Shown: in pieces, positions 21,632 through 30,334 of the stretch
Position numbering within the stretch: the first letter of the stretch is position 1
How the letters are laid out: each line of letters begins with the position of its first letter
Made by a program: the position numbers and the translations under genes
The notes under the pieces: model-generated
The model's input: only the letters and a program-made list of their open reading frames with translations
Told to the model about the DNA's origin: nothing
The model's database searches: none
Assembly (NCBI RefSeq): GCF_008704395.1
Contig: NZ_CP023695.1
Span: forward strand, 5,766,001 to 5,830,000
DNA from: Streptomyces alboniger
Lineage (GTDB): Bacteria; Actinomycetota; Actinomycetes; Streptomycetales; Streptomycetaceae
Direction of reading: 5' to 3'
DNA length: 64,000 bases

Positions 21632-23071
21632 GTGAGCACCGAGCTGCGCCGTCTGCGCAACTACATCAACGGAGAATTCCGGGACGCGGCCGACGGACGG
21701 ACCACCGAGGTGATCAATCCGGCGACCGGCGAGGCCTACGCCACCGCGCCGCTGTCGGGCCAGGCCGACGTCGACGCGGCGATGAAGGCCGCCGCCGACG
21801 CGTTCCCCGCCTGGCGCGACCTGACGCCCGCCGAGCGGCAGAAGGCCCTGCTGAAGATCGCTGACGCGTTCGAGGAGCGGGCCGAGGAGCTGATCGCCGC
21901 CGAGGTCGAGAACACGGGCAAGCCGATCGGGCTCACGCGGTCCGAGGAGATCCCGCCCATGGTCGACCAGATCCGCTTCTTCGCGGGTGCGGCCCGGATG
22001 CTGGAGGGGCGCGCCGCCGGCGAGTACATGGAGGGTCTGACCTCCATCATCCGCCGCGAGCCGATCGGCGTCTGCGCGCAGGTCGCGCCGTGGAACTACC
22101 CCATGATGATGGGCGTATGGAAGTTCGCCCCGGCGCTCGCGGCCGGTAACACGGTGGTGCTGAAGCCGTCCGACACCACGCCCGCGTCGACCGTCCTGAT
22201 GGCCGAGATCATCGGCTCCATCGTGCCGCCCGGCGTCTTCAACGTCGTCACCGGCGACCGCGACACCGGCCGTCTGATGGTCGAGCACAAGACCCCCGCG
22301 ATGGCCTCCATCACCGGTTCCGTGCGCGCCGGCATGCAGGTCGCCGAGTCCGCCTCCAAGGACCTCAAGCGGGTCCACCTGGAGCTGGGCGGCAAGGCGC
22401 CGGTCGTGGTGTTCGAGGACACCGACATCGCCAAGGCCGTCGAGGACATCTCGATGGCGGGCTTCTTCAACGCGGGCCAGGACTGTACGGCCGCCACGCG
22501 CGTGCTCGTCCACGAGTCCATCCACGACGAGTTCGTGACGGCGCTCGCCAAGGCCGCCGCCGACACGAAGACCGGCCAGCCGGACGACGAGGACGTGCTG
22601 TACGGCCCGCTCAACAACGCCAACCAGCTGAAGCAGGTCTCCGGCTTCATCGAGCGGCTGCCCGCGCACGCGCGCGTGGAGGCCGGTGGCCAGCGGGTCG
22701 GCGAGAAGGGTTACTTCTTCGCGCCGACCGTCGTCTCGGGCCTCAAGCAGGACGACGAGATCATCCAGAACGAGGTCTTCGGCCCCGTCATCACCGTGCA
22801 GTCCTTCACGGACGAGGCGCAGGCCGTGGAGTACGCGAACGGCGTCGAGTACGCGCTCGCGTCCTCCGTGTGGACCAAGGACCACGCGCGCGCGATGCGG
22901 ATGTCCAAGGTGCTCGACTTCGGCTGCGTCTGGATCAACACGCACATTCCCCTCGTCGCCGAGATGCCTCACGGTGGGTTCAAGAAGTCGGGCTACGGCA
23001 AGGACCTTTCGGCCTACGGGTTCGACGACTACACCCGCATCAAGCACGTGATGACGTCCATCGAGGGTTAG
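21632..23071 (+). CDS. Aldehyde dehydrogenase, probable gamma-aminobutyraldehyde dehydrogenase (locus A)
   Basis: A 479-residue NAD(P)-dependent aldehyde dehydrogenase. The catalytic Cys lies in FNAGQDCTAATRV and the general-base Glu in LELGGKAPVVV. The cofactor fold carries PWNYPMMMGVWK and the C-terminus FKKSGYGKDLSAYG, close to PuuC/PatD-like aminobutyraldehyde dehydrogenases. The GTG at 21632 follows GGAGGG at 21620-21625; longer in-frame extensions run through the divergent regulator and are rejected. It likely oxidises 4-aminobutanal from putrescine to GABA. It is paralogous to the enzyme at 50332. Confidence 0.87.
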   Translation: MSTELRRLRNYINGEFRDAADGRTTEVINPATGEAYATAPLSGQADVDAAMKAAADAFPAWRDLTPAERQKALLKIADAFEERAEELIAAEVENTGKPIGLTRSEEIPPMVDQIRFFAGAARMLEGRAAGEYMEGLTSIIRREPIGVCAQVAPWNYPMMMGVWKFAPALAAGNTVVLKPSDTTPASTVLMAEIIGSIVPPGVFNVVTGDRDTGRLMVEHKTPAMASITGSVRAGMQVAESASKDLKRVHLELGGKAPVVVFEDTDIAKAVEDISMAGFFNAGQDCTAATRVLVHESIHDEFVTALAKAAADTKTGQPDDEDVLYGPLNNANQLKQVSGFIERLPAHARVEAGGQRVGEKGYFFAPTVVSGLKQDDEIIQNEVFGPVITVQSFTDEAQAVEYANGVEYALASSVWTKDHARAMRMSKVLDFGCVWINTHIPLVAEMPHGGFKKSGYGKDLSAYGFDDYTRIKHVMTSIEG

Positions 23072-23084
23072 TCCCCTGCGGGTG

Positions 23085-23127
23085 CGTGGGGTTGCTCGCG
23101 CGGTTCCCCGCGCCCCTTCGGGGCGCC
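23085..23127. repeat. Streptomyces-type intergenic palindromic repeat with hairpin (copy 1)
   Basis: The stretch around GTTGCTCGCGCGGTTCCCCG followed by the 7-bp hairpin GCGCCCC-TTC-GGGGCGC (23110-23126) matches the intergenic element seen again at 53173-53216. Such elements occur many times in Streptomyces chromosomes downstream of genes. It probably helps terminate transcription or protect the 3' end of the aldehyde dehydrogenase mRNA. Confidence 0.75.
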
Positions 23128-23156
23128 CCCGACGCTAATTGAGATGCCCGGTCTCT

Positions 23157-23190
23157 CCGCCCCCGCGTACCGTTGGGTACGCGGGGGCGG
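23157..23190. terminator. 15-bp perfect hairpin terminator
   Basis: The arms 23157-23171 and 23176-23190 pair perfectly around the loop GTTG. The plus strand continues with a pyrimidine/T-rich run (CTTCCTTCTTTCTTCTT, about 23204-23220), so this looks like an intrinsic terminator for the plus-strand aldehyde dehydrogenase. It lies about 100 bases before the next gene. Confidence 0.75.
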
Positions 23191-23286
23191 CTCCGCGGTG
23201 TGCTTCCTTCTTTCTTCTTATGTCAAAAGATCCGTAGCGCACCCACTCCCCGCCCCCGCCTTTCCGTTTCCCGGGGGTGGGACCTG

Positions 23287-25884
23287 ATGACGACGACCGA
23301 TGACCTCGCCGGACTGCTGCTGCGCCGTCGGCAGAGTGTGTGCGTGCCTTCCGGCGCCGGACGGTCCGCCGAGACCGACGCCGCCGTCGTCGTCCTCGAA
23401 GCCGAACTCGCCGACCGCGGGCACCTGCTGACCGCCCCGCTGCGCCGCGCGCTGACCGCGCTGTCCGTCGGTGACCTCGCCGAGGCCGGGCGCAGGCTGA
23501 TCGCCGACGTCGACGCCCTGATGGGCTCCGACCGCCGCCACGCCCCGCTCTTCGCGCGCTTCCCCGAAGAGGTCCCCTACCAGCACGCCTACGACCGCTT
23601 CACCTCCGTCGTCGCCGCCCACCTCGCCGCCCAGCCGCACCAGCCCTGCATGAACTGCGCGGGCACCCAGGCACGAGTGCGTGCCCTCATGCCCTGCGCG
23701 CACCTGCTGTGCGACGACTGCCACCGCAAGGAGAAGGACTGGGGCTGCTGCGACGACTGCTGCGTCTGGTACGCCTGCCAGATCTGCGAGCGGCGCTACG
23801 AGACCGACGGCCCCCTCGACCCCTGGCTCGACACCGGCGCCGGCCTCGGCGGTGACGGGGGCGAGGTCCTGCGCGCCCTGCGCCTCGCCGCACCCGGCGA
23901 CGCCGCCGCCGAACTCGCCGCCCTGCTCGCCCGCCGTACGCCGTTGAACCCGCAGGACCACGACGACCTGGTGCTGCTCCTCGGACACGCGGACCCGGCC
24001 CGGGCCGCCGACTGGCTGCCCGAGTCGATACCGCTGCGCGAGAGCAAGGCCCTCGCCCTCGCCCCGCTGCTCGACCTCCCCGAGGTGCGCTCGCTCGTCG
24101 GGACGCACGCGGACACCGCCACCGACGTGCTGCGGATCCTCGTCGTACGCTCCGGGGGCGACCCCGACCTGCTCGAACTGCCGCGCCTGCGCGGCCTTTC
24201 CCGTCCCGTGCGACGCGAACTCCTGGCGCTGCTCGACGGGTTCGGCTTCCTGCGCCTCGCCGAGGACATGGCCCGCCACCCGCGCGCGTGGAAGCGGGCC
24301 GGTGAACTCCTGCACCCCTTCGAGGCCGCCGGCCGGCACGCGCGCGTGGCGCTCGCCTTCGCCGTGCTGCGCGGGACACGCCTCGAAGACAGCGCGCTCG
24401 GCGAGGTGCTGCTCACCGAGGCCGCCCGGCACGACAGCGTCCGCCTCGTCGGTGACCGGCTGCGCCTCGTCACCTGGCAGAGCCGTGTCGAGGAGGCCCT
24501 CGGCCGCTGGGACGTCACGGCCGCCGCCGGCCTGCTGTCCGAGCGCCCCGGTGAACTCCTGCGCCGCCTGGACCTGTTGCTGGCCCGCTCCGGCGCGGCC
24601 ACCCTCCCGGAGCCGGTCGGTGAGGCCCTCGCGCACGCCCTGCCGCGCACCGCACCCGGCCCGCTGCTCGGGGCGTACGGACAGCTGAAGATCCGTACCG
24701 CGCCCGGGCACCGCCGGGTGTTCTTCCCGCGCGGACGGGTCACCAAGGCGTTCGCCGTCGGGGACCACCGCCCGCCGCTGCCCTCCCGCGTCGCGGGCCG
24801 CGCCGGTGAGCTGATCGAGGCCGAGGCGGTGCGGCGCCTCGCCGCGCGCGAGGGGGAGCGGTACGACGTGGCCGTCCTGGACGCCTCCCTCGACGACCTG
24901 CCCGTGCCGTTCGCCGAGCGCGCCTCCGCGGCCTCCCTGGTCGCGGTGCCGCGCGGCAGCTCGCTGCCCATGCCCACGGACAGCGAGCGGGTGCGGCTCT
25001 TCCTGCACTGGCTCCAGCCCAAGGGCACGCGCGTCGACCTGGACCTGTCCGTCGTGCTCTACGACGACCTGTGGCGGTTCGTCGGCCTGTGCGACTACAC
25101 CCACCTGGAGTACGCGCGCGGCGCCGCCCGGCACTCCGGGGACCTGACCTCGGCGCCCGCCCCGCACGGTGCCACCGAGTACCTCGACCTCGATCTGCCG
25201 TGGCTCGCGAACACCGGGGTGCGGTTCGTCGTCCCTGCCGTCCTCTCGTACAACGACGTGCCCTTCGACGAACTCCCGGACGCCTTCGCGGGGTTCATGG
25301 CCGTCGAGGCAGGGGCGCGGGCCGTGTACGACCCGCGGAGCGTGCGACAGCGCTTCGACCTCGCGGGCGACGCGAAGCTGCGCGTCCCGATGATCGTCGA
25401 CCTGCGGACGCGGCGCGCCTGGTGGGCGGATGTCACCCTCGCCACGACCGGCACCGACCACGACGTGTGGCGCCACCGCGAGCAGATCCGGCGCATGGGC
25501 AACGACCTGCTCGACACCTTCGAGCCGCGCGGCCGGGCCACCCTGTGGGACCTGGCCTGCTGGACGGCCGCGGCCCGCACCGACGGCGACGTGTACGTGC
25601 GCGGCCGCGGCCACGTCCTGTGGGGCTACCGGCGGGCTGCGGACGAGCCGCGCGCCGACTTCGCCCTGCGCATCCGGGAGGGCTGGGAGCCGGACGCGCT
25701 GTGCGCGGAGCCGGACCTCGGCGGCCGCAGGGCCCTTCTCGCGCTGCTGCACGGCGAGTTGGCGGCGACCGGCGAGGCCGCGTCCGGCACGCTGTACCGC
25801 CTCTACCCGGGCCCGGCCGACGCCGCGCCCCTGGAGCGGATCACGGCGGGGGACCTGGCGGCGTGGCTCGCGCCCGTGGCGTGA
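23287..25884 (+). CDS. RING-domain protein of the MXAN_6230/SCO0854-type family
   Basis: An 865-residue soluble protein of unknown function. Residues 121-158 carry a complete RING-type zinc pattern: Cys121, Cys124, Cys137, His139, Cys142, Cys145, Cys155 and Cys158, with the spacing C-x2-C-x12-C-x-H-x2-C-x2-C-x9-C-x2-C. Extra Cys residues follow at 154, 159, 164 and 167. The rest is long and mostly helical in the middle, with a beta-rich C-terminal half (for example YLDLDLPWLANTGVRF) that I do not recognise. From memory it matches a bacterial family named MXAN_6230/SCO0854. The ATG at 23287 follows GGGGGTGGG. No ubiquitin-like partner is visible nearby. Confidence 0.72.
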   Translation: MTTTDDLAGLLLRRRQSVCVPSGAGRSAETDAAVVVLEAELADRGHLLTAPLRRALTALSVGDLAEAGRRLIADVDALMGSDRRHAPLFARFPEEVPYQHAYDRFTSVVAAHLAAQPHQPCMNCAGTQARVRALMPCAHLLCDDCHRKEKDWGCCDDCCVWYACQICERRYETDGPLDPWLDTGAGLGGDGGEVLRALRLAAPGDAAAELAALLARRTPLNPQDHDDLVLLLGHADPARAADWLPESIPLRESKALALAPLLDLPEVRSLVGTHADTATDVLRILVVRSGGDPDLLELPRLRGLSRPVRRELLALLDGFGFLRLAEDMARHPRAWKRAGELLHPFEAAGRHARVALAFAVLRGTRLEDSALGEVLLTEAARHDSVRLVGDRLRLVTWQSRVEEALGRWDVTAAAGLLSERPGELLRRLDLLLARSGAATLPEPVGEALAHALPRTAPGPLLGAYGQLKIRTAPGHRRVFFPRGRVTKAFAVGDHRPPLPSRVAGRAGELIEAEAVRRLAAREGERYDVAVLDASLDDLPVPFAERASAASLVAVPRGSSLPMPTDSERVRLFLHWLQPKGTRVDLDLSVVLYDDLWRFVGLCDYTHLEYARGAARHSGDLTSAPAPHGATEYLDLDLPWLANTGVRFVVPAVLSYNDVPFDELPDAFAGFMAVEAGARAVYDPRSVRQRFDLAGDAKLRVPMIVDLRTRRAWWADVTLATTGTDHDVWRHREQIRRMGNDLLDTFEPRGRATLWDLACWTAAARTDGDVYVRGRGHVLWGYRRAADEPRADFALRIREGWEPDALCAEPDLGGRRALLALLHGELAATGEAASGTLYRLYPGPADAAPLERITAGDLAAWLAPVA

Positions 25885-25978
25885 CCGCACGCGTGATCGA
25901 CAGGGTGTCGGTTCCACGAGGCGGCGCTCGACGCTGCGTCCATTGCCGCGCCGCCGCGCGAAGGCGCATGCTGCCGGG

Positions 25979-27178
25979 GTGCGAGCGAACCCCATAGCCC
26001 CCTCGGCCCGTCCGGTGCACCGCCGGTCCCTGCTCCGCGCCCTCGGCGGGGGCGCGGCCGCCGGCGCGCTCGCGGGGTGCGGTGTGCCCGCCGCGTACAT
26101 CGCGCCGGACGAGCGCTCCGCGGGCGACCGCTCGGCGAAGGACGGGGCGCTGACCTTCGCGAACTGGCCGCTGTACATCGACACGGACGACAAGGACAAG
26201 ACGCGGCGCCCCTCGCTGGACGCCTTCGAGAAGCGGACCGGGATCGACGTCCGCTACACGGAGGAGATCAACGACAACGACGAGTTCTTCGGCAAGATCA
26301 GCCCGTCCCTGATGAACCATCAGGAGACCGGCCGCGACCTCATCGTCATCAGCGACTGGATGTGCGCCCGCTTCGTGCGGCTCGGCTGGGTGCAGGAGAT
26401 GGACCGCTCGCGCCAGCCCAACGTCACCAAGTACCTGGACCCGTTGCTGCGTTCACCGCATTTCGACCCGGGGCGGAAGTTCACCGTCCCCTGGCAGTCG
26501 GGCATCACCGGCATCGCGTACAACAAGCGCAGGCTCGGCCGCGAGATCAGGCACGTCTCCGACCTGTGGGCCGACGACCTCAAGGGCCGCGTCACGCTCC
26601 TGTCCGGGCTCGACGAGGCGTTCGCGCTGCTGCTCCAGGGGGACGGTGTCGACGTCACCCGGTGGAAGGCGGACGACTTCCACCGGATGTGCGACAGGAT
26701 CGAGGAGCTGGTGAACTCCCACCACATCCGGCGCTTCACGGGCAACGACTACATCAAGGACCTCTCCAGTGGCGACGTCCTGGCCTGCCAGGCCTACAGC
26801 GGAGACGTCATCCAGCTCCAGGCGGACGACCCGGACATCGAGTTCGTCGTGCCCGAGGAGGGCGCCGAGCTGTGGGCCGAGTCGTTGATGATCCCCAACC
26901 TGGCCCGCCACAAGCGCAACGCCGAGCGGCTCGTCGACTACTACTACGACCCCGAGGTGGCGGCGGAACTCGCCGCCTGGGTCAACTACGTCTGCCCGGT
27001 CCCCGCGGCCCGCGACGTCCTCGCCTCCGCCAAGGACAAGGAGCTGGCGGCGCTCGCCGAGGACCCGCTGATATTCCCGGACGACGCGATGCGCGAACGG
27101 CTCGCGATCGCGCGGGACATCACGCCGAAGGAGCGCACGGAGTTCGCGAAGCGGTGGAACGCGCTGGCGGGGCTGTAG
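25979..27178 (+). CDS. Polyamine ABC transporter substrate-binding lipoprotein (locus A)
   Basis: A 399-residue PotD/PotF-like extracellular solute-binding protein. The N-terminus carries twin arginines (HRRSLLRALGG), a hydrophobic stretch and a lipobox LAGC near residue 38, so it is probably a Tat-exported lipoprotein. The mature part starts with the typical LTFANWPLYID and contains the polyamine-pocket-type segments RFTGNDYIKDL and PEEGAELWAES. The start is a GTG at 25979 without a clear ribosome site. It is paralogous to the protein at 51889 and lacks its own permease and ATPase here, so it may share the transporter of locus B. Confidence 0.85.
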   Translation: MRANPIAPSARPVHRRSLLRALGGGAAAGALAGCGVPAAYIAPDERSAGDRSAKDGALTFANWPLYIDTDDKDKTRRPSLDAFEKRTGIDVRYTEEINDNDEFFGKISPSLMNHQETGRDLIVISDWMCARFVRLGWVQEMDRSRQPNVTKYLDPLLRSPHFDPGRKFTVPWQSGITGIAYNKRRLGREIRHVSDLWADDLKGRVTLLSGLDEAFALLLQGDGVDVTRWKADDFHRMCDRIEELVNSHHIRRFTGNDYIKDLSSGDVLACQAYSGDVIQLQADDPDIEFVVPEEGAELWAESLMIPNLARHKRNAERLVDYYYDPEVAAELAAWVNYVCPVPAARDVLASAKDKELAALAEDPLIFPDDAMRERLAIARDITPKERTEFAKRWNALAGL

Positions 27179-27353
27179 AGGTTTCTGGGCCGTGGGGCCG
27201 CACGGTTCCGGCCGAGTTGTCCGGGCCCATCGGCGGCCCCCGCGTCGGCGTACGGTCCGCCCACCGGGTCGCGAGGTGTCCGGATCAAGGAATGGGGCCC
27301 CGGGCCGGCTGGCGCGAATGCGGGTGGCCGTCATGACCTGCTCTGTAGGAGGG

Positions 27354-27383
27354 TTGACACGCATATTCAGCCGATCCTAGAGT
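27354..27383 (+). promoter_or_regulatory. Near-consensus vegetative promoter for the radical SAM/FAAL operon
   Basis: TTGACA at 27354-27359 and TAGAGT at 27378-27383 are 18 bases apart, almost the ideal HrdB-type promoter for Streptomyces. It lies in the 325-base gap 27179-27503 after the binding-protein gene, where A+T content rises visibly. It predicts a leader of about 110 bases before the ATG at 27504. I see no other feature in this gap beyond weak dyads near 27190-27240. Confidence 0.75.
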
Positions 27384-27503
27384 CGAAAATCTGTGCATGC
27401 CTCAATCAAGTGGTTTTTGGTATTGCGGGCCGGTGGGGTACGGCCATGCCTGAAATAGGCTGTCCATAAAGCAGCGCATTTTCGTGGCGACAGGGGTCGG
27501 CAG

Positions 27504-28811
27504 ATGAAAAGAGTGCTTCTCGCGACCGCTCCGATAGAGGCTCTGGTAGAGCCCGACGGGATCGGTGGGAACTGGTACGACAGAACCGATACCTATATGG
27601 CGTGGACCTGCGCGGTGGACCTTGAGGACCGGCTCTCCGTCACCTGTCCACCGACCGGGCTCCGTTTCATCAAGCACAACGTGCCGGACGTCGAAATTCT
27701 GGAGTACCCGACCTGGGACGAGTATCTCGCCGCCCTGCGCGCCGAGAAGTGGGACATGGTCGGCATCAGCTTCTACACCTGGTCGACGCCCGTCGCGATC
27801 GAGATGGCGAAGGCGGCACGCGAGGCCGGTGTACCGGAGATATGGGCCGGCAACTACGGCGTTCTCTCCCCGGGCATCGACCGCTACTTCACGAAGAAGG
27901 TGAAGGGCGCGGGCGAGGCGCCGATCCACGAATACGTCTACGGCACGCCGCTGCCCCGCGTGCGGCACCCGGCCATGCTGGGAGAGAGCGGATTCCGCGG
28001 GCTTAAATCCCCGGTCGGATATTTATATTCGAAGCGCGGATGCAACATCGGCTGTACCTTCTGTTCGACGCCGATCTTCAATCCCAAAGAAGAAGCCATC
28101 TTCATGGAGGACACGTACGCGGCGCTCGACGCGTACCGGGACGCCGACGTCGCCCACGTCATCATCTACGACGAGAGCTTCTTCCTCACCAACACCCTGG
28201 CCGAACAGGTGGTGGACGCGCTCGCGGAGCGCGAACTGCCCTGGATCTGCCTCACCCGTGCCGACCTGATCCGGGGAAGAATTCCCGAGCTGACCGACCG
28301 CTACATGGACGGCGCGATCGTCGGCATCGAGTCCTACCGGGACAAGAACGTCGCCGACGTGAAGAAGCGCGACGACGTCTACAACGTACGGCAGACGGTC
28401 CGGGAACTGATCGACAACGGCCGCCGGGCCCTTGGCACCTTCATGGTCGGATTCGCCGAGGACAGCATCGACGACATGCGGTTCGACATCGAGCAGCTGA
28501 GCGAGGAAGGGTTGTTCGCCTGCCAGCTGACCCTGCTCACCCCGTTCCACGGCACCCGCCTCTACCGCCAGATGGAACACCTGGTCGACGAACCCGACCT
28601 CAGCAAGCACGACCTGTACAACCTGGTGTGGAAGCACCCGAAGATGAGCCGCAGCGAGGCCCGTGACCTGCTCGCCTGGGCACAGCGCAAGGTCAACGAC
28701 CCCGACCGCATCGCCGCCAGGCTCAAGCAGGAGATGAAGGCGAAGGTGCGCCAGGAGTTCGCGCGCCGCCACCGCACGACGCCGCTCAGCCCCTCGGGAT
28801 CCCCGTCATGA
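27504..28811 (+). CDS. B12-binding-type radical SAM enzyme 1
   Basis: A 435-residue radical SAM protein. Residues 1-~140 resemble a Rossmann-like cobalamin-binding domain (MVGISFYTWSTPVAIEMA, IWAGNYGVLSP) but lack the DxHxxG motif. The [4Fe-4S] cluster motif is Cys180-x3-Cys184-x2-Cys187 (GCNIGCTFCS). The barrel continues with IIYDESFF, CLTRADL and IVGIESY, as in the BchE/MiaB-like superfamily. An in-frame TTA leucine codon sits at 28023-28025 (residue 174). The first part also uses ATA and AGA codons and several A/T-ending codons, unlike its neighbours. The ATG follows AGGGG. The stop overlaps the next gene's ATG by four bases. The substrate is unknown; the context suggests an acyl or lipid intermediate. 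Confidence 0.88.
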   Translation: MKRVLLATAPIEALVEPDGIGGNWYDRTDTYMAWTCAVDLEDRLSVTCPPTGLRFIKHNVPDVEILEYPTWDEYLAALRAEKWDMVGISFYTWSTPVAIEMAKAAREAGVPEIWAGNYGVLSPGIDRYFTKKVKGAGEAPIHEYVYGTPLPRVRHPAMLGESGFRGLKSPVGYLYSKRGCNIGCTFCSTPIFNPKEEAIFMEDTYAALDAYRDADVAHVIIYDESFFLTNTLAEQVVDALAERELPWICLTRADLIRGRIPELTDRYMDGAIVGIESYRDKNVADVKKRDDVYNVRQTVRELIDNGRRALGTFMVGFAEDSIDDMRFDIEQLSEEGLFACQLTLLTPFHGTRLYRQMEHLVDEPDLSKHDLYNLVWKHPKMSRSEARDLLAWAQRKVNDPDRIAARLKQEMKAKVRQEFARRHRTTPLSPSGSPS

Positions 28812-30334
28812 CGAACCTGCGCATCCTCTGCGTCCAACTGGGTTTCCACGAGGCGTATCCCGACGCCTCCACACTGGCGACGACGTACAACGACGGGATC
28901 TACTACGTCGCGTCGTTCGTCCAGCAGGAATTCCCGGACGCGCGGGTGGAGATGTGCCAGATGTTCTGGGGGGAGAAGCCCGAGGACTTCCCCCTCGCCA
29001 CGTACGACTACATCCTGATCTCGGCGCTGGCCACCCACTTCTGGTCGAACATCGAGACGATCGAGCTGATCCAGCGCGCCAGACGCCCCGGCTGCGTGGT
29101 CATCATGGGCGGGCCCCACGCCGCGTTCGCGCCCTACGAGGCACTGCGCTACGCCGATTACGCGGTGATCGCCGAGGGCGAGATCCCCGCCGTCCAGCTG
29201 ATCAACGCGCTGGAGAACGGCGAACCCCTCACCGAGGTCGACAACCTGGCCTACATCGGGGCCGACGGTGATCTCGTCGTGAACAAGATCGCCCGCTACG
29301 GAAACATCGCCACCGCGATCAACCCGAAGTTCCTCGCGGGCGCGCCGAAACTGCACTGGGCCACGGTCTCGATGTCCCGCGGTTGTCCGTTCGCCTGCTC
29401 CTTCTGCTATGCCATCCGCCTGCTCGGACGGCGCTTCCGCACCAAGACGGCCGAAGACGTCCGCAGCGAACTGGACGCCATCTACGCGCAGACCGGATGC
29501 AACCGCTTCTACGTCACGGACCTCAACTTCACGACCCGCAAGGACTACTGCCGGGAAATCGCCGAGACGTTCCGGGACCGCGACTACAAGTTCATCGCCA
29601 TGAGCCGGGTCAATCACGCCGACGACCTGGATCTGGTCCTCGACCTCAAACGGTCGGGGTTCGACGAGTACTGCCTGGGAGTGGAATCGGAGGACCCGAG
29701 TGTCCTCCAGGCGTTCAACAAACGGGTCGACCCCTCCGAGCAGACCCGCCGCCTGCTGCGCTTCGCCGAGAACGACATCGCCATCCACTCCGCGATCATC
29801 TTCGGACTCGACGTCCAGGACCGGCCGGCGATCGAGGCCACCGCGCGATGGTGCGCCGAGGCCCGCATCATGCATCCGGTATTCGTATGCCTCGCGGAAT
29901 ACCCCTTCCAGAACCTGCTGTACGGGGCGCGGCAGGACGTCGAGGACCACCGGATCATCATGGAGGTCCCGACCTATCAGCACTATTCGTTCGTCGGCAT
30001 CTTCCCGCGCGAGATGCGCCCCAGCGAACTCCAGCGGGGCATCCTCGACAGCTACGACATCTTCTTCCGGCGGGCGTTCGAGATCGAGACGCGGCCCCAG
30101 CGACGGGCACGCCTCAAGGCGTACTCCCGCAGCGTCGACCGCGGCCGCGAGGGAATGCGGCAGCACATCCACTTCCTCGAACAGCTGGAGAAGCCGTACT
30201 ACACCGCGGCCGGGACCCTGCGGGAGGACCTGTTGAAGGCGGACTTCGACGCACGGCACGGAGAGCTGCGCGAGTGGCTGGCGCGCTCGTCCAAGTCCAC
30301 CGACGTGGAATTCGTGAAGCGATACGCCCGATGA
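28808..30334 (+). CDS. B12-binding-type radical SAM enzyme 2
   Basis: A 508-residue radical SAM protein. The N-terminal ~150 residues form a cobalamin-binding-like domain (ILISALATHFWSN, VVIMGGPHAAFAP), again without DxHxxG. The cluster motif is Cys193-x3-Cys197-x2-Cys200 (GCPFACSFCYA). The barrel carries FYVTDLNFTTRKD and the family-typical LGVESEDPSVLQAF. A helical ~110-residue C-terminus follows. It is coupled to enzyme 1 (ATGA) and to the acyl-AMP ligase (ATGA). Together with enzyme 1 it could catalyse C-methylation, cyclisation, desaturation or C-C bond rearrangement of an unactivated chain. The exact reaction cannot be read from the sequence. Confidence 0.88.
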   Translation: MTNLRILCVQLGFHEAYPDASTLATTYNDGIYYVASFVQQEFPDARVEMCQMFWGEKPEDFPLATYDYILISALATHFWSNIETIELIQRARRPGCVVIMGGPHAAFAPYEALRYADYAVIAEGEIPAVQLINALENGEPLTEVDNLAYIGADGDLVVNKIARYGNIATAINPKFLAGAPKLHWATVSMSRGCPFACSFCYAIRLLGRRFRTKTAEDVRSELDAIYAQTGCNRFYVTDLNFTTRKDYCREIAETFRDRDYKFIAMSRVNHADDLDLVLDLKRSGFDEYCLGVESEDPSVLQAFNKRVDPSEQTRRLLRFAENDIAIHSAIIFGLDVQDRPAIEATARWCAEARIMHPVFVCLAEYPFQNLLYGARQDVEDHRIIMEVPTYQHYSFVGIFPREMRPSELQRGILDSYDIFFRRAFEIETRPQRRARLKAYSRSVDRGREGMRQHIHFLEQLEKPYYTAAGTLREDLLKADFDARHGELREWLARSSKSTDVEFVKRYAR

